Assembly (NCBI GenBank): GCA_954871525.1
Contig: OX940866.1
Span: forward strand, 11,369,001-11,433,000
Length of the DNA stretch: 64,000 nt
Source: Parietaria judaica
Lineage: Eukaryota > Streptophyta > Magnoliopsida > Rosales > Urticaceae
Direction: 5' to 3'
How positions within the stretch are numbered: position 1 is the first letter of the stretch; each line of letters opens with the position of its first letter. A program made the position numbers and the translations under genes. Under the pieces are notes generated by a model. The model made no database searches and was not told where the DNA came from. It saw only the letters and a list, made by a program, of their open reading frames with translations. Shown here piece by piece: positions 45,749 through 57,084 of the stretch.

Positions 45749-48700
45749 CTAATTGGCATTAGGGCATTTCTCGGGCTGCCGGACAATGTAAATCTGGTCG
45801 CCGGAGACACTGTACATGTCCTTGTTCCGATGCCAACTCCATAACGCATGAGTCTCATTTTTCACCTGCAAAATAAATAAATAAAAATTAACCTCGCGAT
45901 AAATAAATTTGCTCTCCATAAGCAAGATCCCGAAAACCGAGTTTTTTCTTTAGAAAAAAAAAAAGAAGAAGAAGCTAAAACTCAGTATAGTGATTACGAT
46001 AAATCATTTGACAACATTTATGCTAATAACGGTATCATTCACGAAATGACATCACCTTACTCACAACACAATCAAACGGAGGGACCGAACCTAAAATCTC
46101 TCTCTTTAAAAAACAATTCTATATATTTAAGCCAATAATAAAAAAGGTTTCTCTAAGCCAATCATATTGACACAATTCTATATATTTAGTTAGCGTGGGA
46201 GACAAGAAACACACCTCTAAAATTCCATGGCCAAAGCTGCTCTCTCTGTATGCACTGTACTCAGGCTGTTCATCCCAACAGAACTTTCCCTTAGCCGGAC
46301 CGGACGTGAAATTAAACGCGCAATACCCGCCGATGAATGTGTCGGGCGTCTCAGACGGAACCGGGCAGTTCCCGGGCTCGTCGGCGTGTGGAATGGCCAT
46401 TTTTTCTGTGTTCCCACCATCGCCAACCGTTATGTAAACCGGAGCACAGGGGTCCAAAGTGTAATTGTAAACCCGGTTTGATCTTTCGTAGGCGTGAACC
46501 TGCATCCAAACAGCCCTCAAATATTGGTTTTAGTTGATCCGGAAATTTTCTACCTGCCATTTTGAATCGATATTTTACGATAAAAATCGGGACCAGCTTC
46601 AACAAATCGGGAACCCGTACATCCCAGTCCTGATTTTTCTAAATGAATTTTTTTAAAACCAGGAATAAATAATAAAAAAAAACCGGGTATTTCCTACCCA
46701 TATCTGTAGAGGTGAAACTTTTCTACCAGTTACCGATACAAGTTTATAATCGATGTTTTACGATGAAATGCTCGAACGATCTTGATAAATCGGGAAACCC
46801 GTTTATCCCCGTCCTGATTCTGTTAAATGAATTTTGTTAAAGCCTTTTATTTGCTGGTACGATTACCCGTTCCGGTTTTTTGTGTTTGTTAACTAGGGGT
46901 TATTTGTCCACTTTAAGTAAGTGTTAAACCGGTAGATGGCGGTTGTTATTTTATTTTTACCAAGTACGGATATAAAACCGGTAACATAATGGTTTTTTTA
47001 GTGGTACTGGTTATCGGCCACTGAATATGAAGATTTTTATGTGATCCGTAATGAGTTGTAAAATACCGAAAAACAGAGCGGGACCAAAAAGCCTCCAAAT
47101 ACCGTATCTCGGGTTTCAACCCTCGGTTTTGGAAACAATAAAAGTTTGTGAATGGAGTGTCGAGTGCTTACGTGTCCGTTGAAGACCAAGTCAACGCCGT
47201 GGTGGTAGAGCAAGTCTTCCATCGCCACTCGCATGCACTCGACTTCTCTGTAGTGCGCAGTGTAGGTGCTGTACCAAGGAGCGTGCCATATGGCAACCAG
47301 CCACGGCGTCACTTTCCGGTCAACGCTCGCCAGGTCACTCTCCAGCCACTTGTACTGCTCAGCTGTGTCAAAAGTCATTAATTTTTCAAACTTTTGGCAT
47401 CTCCAGAGTTTCCTTGTATCTCAAGTTAAAAGTTCAAATGCTCAACCCCTTGCGATAACCTTACTGACATCGAAAAACCGATAATGTCGAAAGATTGTTG
47501 ACGTATGAACTTACATGTTTTGGCATAGGGAGCGTAGGAACCGAGCATTATGAAGTGAATGCCTCCGACGTTGAAAGAATAGTAGAACGTTGACGATGAT
47601 CTGCTCTCTTTTGAAGGGAATGCGAATCGGGAATTGTAAGCCACGAATGTTTGATTCTTGGCCTGGTTTTCGATCTCGTGGTTCCCTTCGATCACCATTA
47701 TTGGAACTTTCGAGATCAGAGGCTCCATATACCTTGCAGAAGATCATGACATGTATTTTATCGATAAAATTGTTCGAGAAATGTTTTTGGCGTAGCGTAG
47801 ATTTATCATTTAGAAAATGGTTCGAGAATCATTGTGGCACGAGATCATATCAAGCCAAATGAACAGAGAAATGAAAATACCTTCCCCAATAATCCCAGCG
47901 AGGCTGATACGTTTCATGAATCGGAGTATCCGAAAACGTGCACGAATAGCAGTTCGACCCGGTTCCGTTGGTGAGGTACATGTTGGCGTAGCAGACATCA
48001 CCGGCTAGAAGAATCAGATCGGGATGGTTGCTCGCCATGTGCTCCACCGTCGATGTTGTGTTGTATGTGAGACCGAGATCGCCCACCACTGCGATTCTGC
48101 TGGGATAGCTCGTGGGCCCGGGAATTGGCATGGTCCGGAAGAAATACACCTTGCTCATTCCTTGCATAGAATCTCCACATTGGTACTGATACAGGGTGCT
48201 TGGTCTCAATCCTGCAGAATATTAAGAGAGAAATTCTCGGTATTTAAATGCATTTCGGGTTTATAATAACTGTTGCTTCTGTTGCAAGTCAGCGCAAAAT
48301 CAAAGCAGTAGTTTGAAAAAATGGACTTGAAATTGCACAAGTAGGCCAAGGAAGGGAGAGTAATGTAATAATTAAAAAAAATAGACGACGAAACAGCGGT
48401 TTAGGACGAGAAATACCTCGAAGACGAACATGGTGTATGATTCCGGAAGTGTAGTTTTGAAGGCCTTCGAAAGGGTAGAGCTGACTGTAGACGAGCGAAT
48501 CGCCTCTCACCTTCTTCTTCAGCGGATGTCCGTACCGTCCGTAAATGACGACGCTGTCCACACTTTTCGGGTCCAACGGAGCTATGTCGTCTCCGATTTG
48601 AAATTCTCCTGCAAAAGTTCAGAGCAAACGACTTTATGATTAGAGAGAGTTCTCAGTTTCACAAATTAAAGAGACAACATTAGCCCCTCATTAATTATGA

Positions 48701-50312
48701 TGGATGTGCGGATTTGGCCATTCTGTTACAGAAATAGCGAAAATGACCCCGTTACACCCTTAATACTTACACCGTTTTCCATATCTCAAGTTTTCAATCA
48801 AAATATTGCTTACGAAAATGTGTATTTATGTTTTGTAATATATAAATGGGTAAACTGCGGCTAATGTACCCAATGTTTGATCTTCTGCAGATTATGTACC
48901 TAATGTTTATTTTCGGCAGCTAATGTACCCAATGTTTGATCTGTTAGATATTTTCGTGTTTTCCGTCACTTGACCGTTAGAGAGTTATCCTCCTCTATAT
49001 GTACACTTTTCGTATTTTTGACATAACTCACTCATTTTTTATCCAAATTTTATGCACGACCTATGGATGGAAAGATAAGAGATAGATCTACAACTTTGGT
49101 GTTTTAAGTAAAATCAGTTTTAGAAAAATACGAAATTTCAAATACAAGGTAAAACTGGACATTAGTTTAATACAAAATATTTGTTTCGAGCAAATTTTAA
49201 TATACTTAATGACTTTTTATGATGAAACGTAAAACTAAAAAGTTGTAGATAAACTTTTTATCTTTCCAACGGGTGTTTATTTATAAATTTTGGACAAAAA
49301 ATGAGTGAGTTATGCCAAAAATATGAAAGATTATTTCGCATCACATCTTTTTTATTTTTGGCATAACTCACTCATTTTTTGTCTAAAATTTATAAATAAA
49401 CACCCGTTAGAAAGATAAAATATTTATCTAAAACTTTTTAGTTTTACGTTTCATCATAAAAAGTCATTAAGTATATTAAAATTTGCTCGAAACAAATATT
49501 TTGCATTAAACTAATGTCCAGTTTTACGTTGTATATGAAATTTCGTATTTTTCTAAAACTGATTTTACAAAACTTAAAACACTAAAGTTGTAGATCTATC
49601 TCTTATCTTTCTAACCATAGGTCGTGCATAAAATTTGGACAAAAAATGAGTGAGTTATGTCAAAAATACGAAAATTGTGCATATAGAGGAGGATAACTCT
49701 CTAACGGTCAAGTGACGGAAAACACGAAAATATTTAACGGATCAAACATTGGGTACATTAACCGCCGAAAATAAACATTGGGTACATAATCCGCAGAAGA
49801 TCAAACATTGGGTACATTAGCCGCAATTTACCCTATATAAATATATATACATAGTATGAGAATTTATATAGTATTTATTATTTAATTGAAGAGAATATAT
49901 TTGTCCGTTTCTTAAAAATAACAGACTTTCTTCGAAACTGGGACCAGAACAATACCCTGTTTTGAAAATTTGGGCCGGCCCGATAAAAACAAAAACATCG
50001 AAAACGCACAAATGGCGCTGTTACAAATATGTAAAATATGAGAGAGAAAGAGAGACCCGTGATCCAAGAAATCCAAACGGAGTTATAGTTGGCAGAGAGA
50101 GACACGGAGACTTGTTCCGGCTCAAAGCCGGACACGGTTCTCTGAAGCCTGGGGTCCGTGTTGGGCAAGTCGACGGCGTTGCCTCTGAAGCTCGTGTCCA
50201 ACGGCACCGTCACCGGCCTGAACGGCCCTTCCAACGTCGTCGGAATCGCCGCCGCGTAGCCATTGGAGGTCAGGAAGAGCAGGAGCAATGTGATAATGGA
50301 AAGCAAAGCCAT
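45749..50312 (-). CDS. Purple acid phosphatase (PAP15/PAP23-like), 531 aa
   Basis: Seven exons on - (50312-50057, 48608-48417, 48211-47881, 47732-47515, 47362-47172, 46505-46215 and 45865-45749) total exactly 532 codons with the stop. All junctions are GT-AG. The start at 50312 gives a signal peptide (MALLSIITLLLLFLTSNGYA). The N-terminal segment GPFRPVTVPLDTSFRGNAVD and the length are typical of the plant PAP15/PAP23 group, some of which are phytases. The five metal-ligand blocks are GDLG, GDVCY, GNHE, IWHAPWY and GHVHAYER, so the Fe-metal centre is complete. The enzyme would be secreted or vacuolar and hydrolyse phosphate esters at acid pH; phytase activity is inferred from group membership. 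Intron 1 (50056-48609) contains a 986-bp hairpin transposon. Confidence 0.95.
48848..49833. mobile_element. 986-bp foldback element in intron 1 of the phosphatase gene
   Basis: The ends are GGGTAAACTGCGGCTAATGT at the left and its near-complement at the right (ending CCGCAATTTACCC). The whole element is two arms of about 490 bp meeting near 49340. The exact 9-bp target TATATAAAT lies at 48839-48847 and 49834-49842, a Mutator-type duplication. It is the complete relative of the edge copy at 1-879. No protein is encoded. Confidence 0.95.
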
Positions 50313-50539
50313 GAAAAACGACAACAAAGACGAAGCTGAAAGTGTCTGTCGTCGTCACGGGTTGGCTAAGAATTCTGATGAGAAAGACAAACGTGAAAGA
50401 TATTAATGATTGTTGCACTTTTAAGTAATAAATAGCATGTATTTATAGGAGTATATCATGTGTGTATAGTGTATACTACACGCACATAAAATATTATATA
50501 TAAATACATCGAGTATATATTACTAATACTTTATGTTTA
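50313..50539 (-). promoter_or_regulatory. Promoter/leader region of the phosphatase gene
   Basis: This is the sequence immediately upstream of the minus-strand start codon. On -, TATA-rich sequence lies near 50440-50510, but no single TATA box can be fixed. Confidence 0.35.
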
Positions 50540-51010
50540 GGGAAATTATGGCAAAAATACCCAACCTTATGAACTGAATTAACACATTCACCATTATTCT
50601 TTTCATTGGAAATTGACCGTTTTAGATCGAATTAATACAGTCAATTAATGTCTCTGTATTACAAAAAAATTGGCTTAAGAATATATGCCGGTAAAATAAT
50701 ATTATCAATAACCAATAGGGCTATATTAGTAATAATTGGCTAAAAGACCTCCCTTGGGATCCCATTAAAATCCCTACCCTTAAATACCCCTGCTAAGAAA
50801 CATGAATAGTGCCGAAGGAAGTTATGAAAAGGTCATTCTCCAAAAAAAAACCCTATTGATTATTGATAATTTTTTTTATACACATATTCTTAAGTCATTT
50901 TTTTTTTCAATACGGAGACATTAATTGACTGTATTAATTCAATCTAAAACGGTCAATTTCCAATTAAAATGGTAATGGTGAAGATGTTAATTCGGTTCAT
51001 ACTTAGAATT
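50540..51010. mobile_element. Foldback MITE-like element
   Basis: The left segment 50620-50680 (GACCGTTTTAGATCGAATTA, then CAGTCAATTAATGTCTC) recurs inverted at 50915-50965, and CCAATAGGG near 50712 pairs with CCCTATTG near 50854. The outer limits are uncertain, with GGGAAATTATGG at 50540 as the likely left end. No target duplication was confirmed. Confidence 0.65.
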
Positions 51011-52547
51011 TGAAGCAATGTGAAGACATTAATTCAACTAATTAACGTCTCTAAAAGTATCCCCGATAACAAAATAAGACTTCAAAGTATGTTCCGACCA
51101 AAAAAAGATATAAAAATATAAGTAATGGTAATATCTTGAGAATGTATGCACTAAGAGTTTCATATATATATATATATTATATAATACTTCTTTGAGATAT
51201 CATGCTATATATTTTGGATAGCCAAATGTAACAAAAACAATATGATTATGTTTTTGTTTAAAGTTTGACTGTCAACCTTAAATTAACTATGTAATTGTTT
51301 TATTCATGATTAGGTTTAGTCGGCAAATTAGCTTCTCGAAGCAAATTAATATACAATTGATATCATGATCGACTTTTGTGTAATACTATGTTTACACAAA
51401 AGTCGATCATAAAATTTTCTGTTAATGTAATAATTTTCTGTTAAATCATAAAGGAAAATCGTCATTTTTATGGGGAAAACGACGAGTTATGAGGCTCAAT
51501 GGTTAACGGATGGTGGGAAACCCAAAAAAGACGGTCCATGAGAAAATAACAAAAGAGGAAATGTCACAGGGGGGTACAATTTTAAGATCTCTAGAAAATA
51601 AAACATTAATTATATATAATATATAATTTGGGAGTTATGGCTTTGCAACATAAATAAGGGCTTTATTGGTATTATTTAAGGAAAAAGGTTGAGTTTTAGT
51701 TATTGGGCAAAAGACTCGTTTCAGAAGCAACTGAACTGAACTGTCACTAGTTGCCTACTTGGACAGAGCCTTTACCCATAAAATATGCAGGGACATTTTT
51801 GAATAAAAATACATTAATACCCTTTCAATTTTGATTATTTTTTTGTATAAAAAATATGTGGGTTTCAATTTTTACACCCAAAAATCATTTCTAATTATTC
51901 GAGAACGGTAACCGATACATCGCTAGTCAATATTCGGTGTAAGATTCGGTTTCCGTCTTCTTTTTTTTTTAACATTTCTTTCATTTTTGTGCAAGTTAGA
52001 CCATTGTTAATTAAATAAATTAAGATCATAGTTCATAACTTCATATTTGATTTAATATTATTCAATGTCGTGTCGCATATAGCATATTCTTTCTGTAACA
52101 TTATTTATTATTTCCTTCATTGTTATTGTCCAAAATTCATGTGACACGCTCATTTCGATGAATTTACCTTATGTAATTATATATTTAAGTCAACCAATCA
52201 TTCGAGTTACATTTGTAAACTATAATATAATTAAAGTCTACCTCGTTATTCGAGCTTAATTTCCCAGATAAATCTCGTCAATCAAAACTATAATATTGCA
52301 TAATAATACAAGTTATATTCATTAAAAAAAATACAAGTTATATTTGACTTTGTTAAACAGAATAAATAGATGAGAACTCTTTGTGAAGCATTATTTGGGG
52401 AGAGAAAATAATAATAATATAATTATTACTTGAGAATCAAAACATACCTTGATCAAGTTTAATAATGTCTTAACAATTATGATCCTGATACGGTTGTTTA
52501 TTTCATGCACTTCCACACAAGAAAATTTTATATAATTAAATAAAATA
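51011..52547. other. AT-rich intergenic sequence with a perfect hairpin
   Basis: No gene is recognised. A 19-bp perfect stem with an 8-base loop lies at 51365-51410 (ATGATCGACTTTTGTGTAA and its complement). Confidence 0.55.
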
Positions 52548-52968
52548 GGGGAAAACACGGTATAAGTACTCACAGTCTTTGATTTGTCTTCATTAAGTTC
52601 ATTTCCTTTTTTTTACTGGTGAAAGTTCCCAAACTTTGGTTTTGTTCCCCCATCCCTTCCGTCCCGTTTCTGTCCATAACCGCTAATGAGTGCCACGTGT
52701 CATCCATAGAACCCATTTGAGATAATCACGACATAAGTACCCGTAGTCTTTCAAATGACTCTGATAAGTACCTTTAGTCTTTCAGAGTCATCTGAAAGAC
52801 TATGGGTACTTATGCCGCAATAATTTCAAAGGGGCTGTATGAGTGACACGTGGCAACCGTTGACGATTGTGGACGGAGATGTGACGGAAGGGGATTTGGG
52901 AGACAAAACCAGAGCTTGCAAACTTTTGCCAACGAAAAAAAAAAGAGAACTTATGCTGCAATTTTCCC
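52548..52968. mobile_element. Foldback MITE, same family as 1542-1889
   Basis: Starts GGGGAAAACACGGTATAAGT and ends ACTTATGCTGCAATTTTCCC. A central palindrome around 52760-52805 contains GACTCTGATAAGTACC-type arms. The flanking 9-mers AATAAAATA (52539-52547) and AATAAAAAA (52969-52977) match at eight of nine positions. Internal arms (CTTTCAAA...AAGTAC; CCACGTGTCA) parallel those of the element at 1542-1889. Confidence 0.8.
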
Positions 52969-52977
52969 AATAAAAAA

Positions 52978-53879
52978 TGTATTATTTGTATCTTATGCGT
53001 GTCTGTGTGAGTGGTATGACATAACTTTTGTCAATCCAAACTTTCATATCATGCTTATATTGATCTTGTTTGGTATTTAATAACACATGGTAGCTGTCTA
53101 GTCTAATTTAGTAATTTATAATCCATCAAAGGAAACAAACCTCTAAAGAAGGATCTTTTGTGGAAACTACGATAAAACATTTATTTATTTATTTTTGACA
53201 TAAACATTTATAAACTATTGTTGTTGAATAAGATGGATTGTCGAGAGGCAAGCAAATACAGCTTATGGCTCAAGGAGTCGACTCCTCCCACCCGCTCGCG
53301 GTTTCCGACGAGTGTCGGAAAAATTACAATTCAACACGGCCTCTAATTCGAGAGAATCAAACATCAACCTTAACTAATCACTAAACTAATACTTGAGCTA
53401 ATCAAATTCAGCAGCTAAGTTAAATCTTTTTGGTTTTAATATCCAAAAACCAAAACATATTCGGATTAAGAACATCCGCGCATGTTACGCATATTATTTA
53501 AAAATGTACATATATGAAAAAATCCTCACGTATTACATATACGCGTAGTTGTCAAGACTCAAGAGAGCAATTCGCATAATTTCCCACCTGAGCTTTAATC
53601 TTTGGCGAACTAACCCCCAATCTTTAAGTTTTTGCAGATATACTTCATGATCTCTTTGGTTTACATTTTGGAATGAAAATGGGATTTCCACCGAAAATAT
53701 TTAGAGTAAAGGAGGTATTTCTACCAAAAATTGAAGTTCAGGGGGCACACTGCTCACTGTCGGAACGATCAGGGGCATTCCTGCCTTTTACTCAATTTAA
53801 AAGCATATATAGATTAAGAAAAATTCCTCTCAAATTATGCTCATAACACTCCTTACTGATGCCCTACGTATATACTCAG
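52978..53879. other. Intergenic sequence and SLD5 3' region
   Basis: No gene is recognised. A weak inverted-repeat tract at about 53580-53790 (with ACCCCCAATCTTTAAG and AAATTGAAGTTCAGGGGG) may be another decayed foldback element. The SLD5 3' UTR should lie at the right end. Confidence 0.5.
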
Positions 53880-55283
53880 TCAATACAAGTCAATCTTCCC
53901 ACCTTCGACTAACTTCTTTATCGGTTTGTACCGGACGAAGTACAACACGTCAGGCTCCATTTCGAACGGCTCTTCTAACGGTCTCTGATTAGTTCTGACA
54001 TATGAAACACTCGAGCCGGTAAGCAAATCAAACGAAATACATTTTTGCAAGATGAGTGTATCACAGTACATAGTGAAACATGTAGGAATGGTTTAATCAT
54101 TAATGTAAGCTTACCTGTCGTCAGGATTTGCATCATCGCCATCTTCGAGTTGGATATGCCCGAGATAGTGCTTCGTCTTGCAAACGACAAACGTGTCCAA
54201 TTGCGGTTTTGGGACTGAAAATCACACGGCGATGAACAATATTTGGAATGAGATACAAGCAAATGCTTTAGAGCTTTGCCCTCTCTAAACTTGTCGCATT
54301 AGATTTACCCCTCTTAGTTAAATATCTGACCGTTTCTGTTCAATTTTAAGCCATGTGCGTAGAGCGTGCTACATACAAATGATTTAAAATAAAAACAATT
54401 CGGATGAAGTTTAATGCACATAGTTTACACTTTGACAAGAACAGTTATAAGCTTTTGCGTTTTTTACAGACGGTTATGATAAGTTTAAGAACAAAGAAAA
54501 AACCAAAATGATTTCGATGGAGAATTACCCATGTCAGTCTCTTCGCTAATTATGGATTGTTTAAGCGCAGACTGATAATTGTCGGGCAGCCTCGAGAGAA
54601 CGCTTTCTTCAAGGTGCGTCTTCAAATCACCAGAGCTCCTGAAATCACGGTCCGAAGAACACATCATAAACAAGATTTCATTTTCTTGCTATGTAAAGGG
54701 CAATCGCAACGGACCAAAATCTTTACCTCTCGGCAAACACTTTCTCGTCTTTTGAGAGACGTCTAAATTGCTCGGGAGTGTTCAAGATGTGGAACATGTA
54801 CTTCTCAATCTGTCAGCACAACACGTTCCGTCAGAAATGGGCAAAAGAGAAAACAAACCACAACAGCTAAACCATAAACGGAAATGGATCCCGAACGCGG
54901 TTTTGTAAAAAGGGGGAAATGGTTTTCAGAGAACGAGCATTTTTGTGGTACCGGGTTTTAGTTACCGCCCTAAGCTATGGTTCTACCTTCTGAAGTCGAA
55001 TTCGGAGATACGATCGCAACAAGAATTGGGTTCTGTCAAGATCCATTTGGTATAGAGACACCGTAAGCGGATCGACTCCGCTCTCCTCGAATTCTTCTAC
55101 CGTCTCTTCCTGTAATATATATACATATACATAAAATCAAAAGATAAATCGATAAAACTCTTCAATCGAGATCAGCTCTGGCTCTAAAATTCTGGATTCC
55201 CCAATCAATCAGCTACAGATGAAGCATTATCAATACAGGTTCATGATTCCCTTCTCAAACCCTAAATTAGCTCCAACCTAATC

Positions 55284-55324
<41 letters not shown>

Positions 55325-55637
55325 GTGTAGGTGTAATTTGGAGTTGGACTACCCATAATCGATTAACAGTGAAAACCCCAAATTCTGCTTCGTTCATCAA
55401 TCAGTTAATCACAGATTGGTCATCTTCTACCAGAAACCCTAGATTTTACCGGGAAACAAACAGGGTACATACCAGTAAGAGAATCTGCTCTCTGATTCTG
55501 GAGATGAGAGCGGTCTCAAACTGGAGGATCTCCGGCGCGGCCCTTTCCCGGCGCCAAACCCGCTTGAGGTGATCGACGTCGGTGACAGAAATCAAGGTCT
55601 CGTAATCCTCCTCCGACTCGGTTTGAGTGGAATCCAT
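53880..55637 (-). CDS. SLD5: GINS complex subunit SLD5, 231 aa
   Basis: Six exons on - (55637-55473, 55109-54987, 54809-54727, 54638-54529, 54214-54115 and 53994-53880) total exactly 232 codons with the stop; all introns are GT-AG. The protein has the SLD5 layout. A helical A domain carries VWRRERAAPEILQFE near the start, followed by MDLDRTQFLLRSYLRIRLQK and IEKYMFHILN. The small C-terminal B domain ends FVRYKPIKKLVEGGKIDLY, the typical C-terminus. SLD5 joins PSF1, PSF2 and PSF3 in GINS, part of the CMG helicase that opens DNA at replication forks in the nucleus. Length is close to that of known plant and animal SLD5. No lesion is seen. Intron 1 holds a TA microsatellite at about 55287-55321. 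Confidence 0.93.
55287..55321. repeat. (TA)n microsatellite in SLD5 intron 1
   Basis: A pure TA dinucleotide run of about 34 bp. Confidence 0.9.
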
Positions 55638-55735
55638 GATCGATCGTCGAATCGAAGAACCAAATGAATCTCTGCTTCGCTGATGAAGAGTGGAAAGGGA
55701 AAATGGAGGGAAAATGAGAGAGTTTTCATTCCGCG

Positions 55736-55779
<44 letters not shown>

Positions 55780-56114
55780 GAAAGTATTATTTGAGGCTTG
55801 CCCCTCCCTTTCTATATTTGTTCTAATATAGCTTCTCATTTTCTAAAAGGGCTTATTAGCAAAATACTCAATTACAATCAAACTATTTTAAAAACTACTT
55901 AAAGTTCAATTAATCCTAATCATACTCAATTTAAAGGCTTTTTCCCAAAAATACCCTTCTCCTTCTCTGCTCCTTCTCGTGTCTCTCTCATGACATTTTC
56001 CATCTCTCTCTCGCTCATTCTCTCTTCTCGCTCCTCTCCGCCGTCCGATTGCCGCCGCTCCGATCGCCTCCCTCGATTCGCCGCCGGACCGTTCGAAGCC
56101 CTCAACCCATTCGC
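55638..56114. other. SLD5 promoter region
   Basis: This is the upstream region of the minus-strand SLD5 gene. A TA run lies at 55739-55776, about 100 bp before the start codon. A CT-rich tract at about 55965-56050 lies next to the captured gene fragments. No gene is seen. Confidence 0.45.
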
Positions 56115-56515
56115 TCGAGGATCTGCCTCAAGTCTGAAACGGCTTTGAGCAGCGACCGGACCTTGTAAGACGGAAGAAAGTAAGATTTTTCGGCAACAAG
56201 CTTTTCAAGATCAGAAATGGATCCGGCAATGGCGTCGAGATCGGGCTTCGGCTAGGCCGACTGTCGGCACAGAGCAATGCGTGACTCGACAGCGCATTTC
56301 GAGTCTTCGAAGCGGGAGAAGAAAGACGAGGTCGATTCGAATGACGGGTCTGAGTCTGCCGATCTGCTCTCCAACCAAGCCTGGTGGGGATCTGCGAGCC
56401 GCTCGAGCATCTCAGCGCGTTTTTTCTCGAGAGAAGGCTCGGATGCCTCTAACTGATCTGGCGTGAGGCTTTGGTTCAGGACTGATGAAGTGGGAGTATC
56501 GTCTTCGTCTTCTAT
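56115..56515 (-). pseudogene. Tubulin-folding cofactor C N-terminal fragment
   Basis: On the minus strand the sequence encodes an acidic start (EDEDD...), then EKKRAEMLERLADPHQAW, FESTSSFFSRFEDSKCAVES, SISDLEKLVAEKSYFLPSY and VRSLLKAVSDLRQILE. This resembles the N-terminal helical part of plant tubulin-folding cofactor C (PORCINO), which acts in alpha/beta-tubulin assembly. The expected start codon reads ATA at 56515-56513, a TAG lies near 56253, and the C-terminal beta-helical domain is missing. It is therefore a dead fragment. It touches the Ca2+-ATPase fragment on the other strand with no gap. Identification is from remembered family features, not a search. Confidence 0.7.
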
Positions 56516-56806
56516 CGACACCTCGTGTTCAACGCGTTCAACGCTAGGAAGCTGGAGAAGCGGAACGTGTTTGCCGGGATTCACCGGAACAAGTTGTTCA
56601 TCGCCATTGTCGGGGCGACGGTGGTGCTTCAGGTTCTTATGGTGGAGTTTCTGAAGAAGTTTGCCAACACGGAGAGACTGAAATTGGTGCAATGGGGCGA
56701 GTACGTGGCGGTCGGGGCGGTGTCGTGGCCGATCGCTTGGCTCGTCAAGTGCGTGCCGGTGCCGGAGAAGCCCTTCTTCAGCTATATCAGAGGCATTTGT
56801 GCATGA
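56516..56806 (+). pseudogene. Autoinhibited Ca2+-ATPase (ACA) C-terminal fragment
   Basis: The plus strand encodes FNAFNARKLEKRNVFAGIHR, then two membrane segments (LFIAIVGATVVLQVLMVEFL and WGEYVAVGAVSWPIAWLVKC). These are the last membrane helices of plant P2B Ca2+-ATPases, including the conserved FN-FNARK loop. A stop follows shortly after PEKPFFSYI. The remaining nine-tenths of the pump (actuator, phosphorylation and nucleotide domains) is absent, so no activity is possible. The fragment starts exactly where the cofactor C fragment on the opposite strand begins, which suggests joined captured pieces. Confidence 0.8.
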
Positions 56807-56830
56807 ATTCATTGATTCTTTCTTCGTTTA

Positions 56831-57023
56831 TGTTACGATATTGCCTTGTATATTGCCTACTAATTAGGAAAGTAGTTAATATCATATATCTCCTATATTA
56901 TATAATATTTAATTAGTATTATTTACGGTAGGGTTTTGTTTTGATGTACCACTATATATGTAACCATCAATAAAATGAGACACATATATCGGATTATTTC
57001 TTCCGCCGCTGTACTGCTTGTCA
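56831..57023 (+). repeat. 5' LTR of Copia element 2
   Basis: 193 bp, identical by eye to 61397-61589. It is followed directly by the primer-binding site. Confidence 0.95.
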
Positions 57024-57035
57024 TGGTATCAGAGC
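57024..57035 (+). other. Primer-binding site (tRNA-iMet type)
   Basis: TGGTATCAGAGC directly abuts the 5' LTR. Confidence 0.9.
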
Positions 57036-57084
57036 AGTGATATTTTTATCAATTCTTTATCCCTGTTATTCTTTGTCATTTTCT

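Noticed and set aside
56252..56812. A single 186-codon minus-strand protein
   Set aside because: Only the part up to 56515 resembles cofactor C; the rest is antisense to the Ca2+-ATPase fragment, so it is a chimeric artefact, not a gene.
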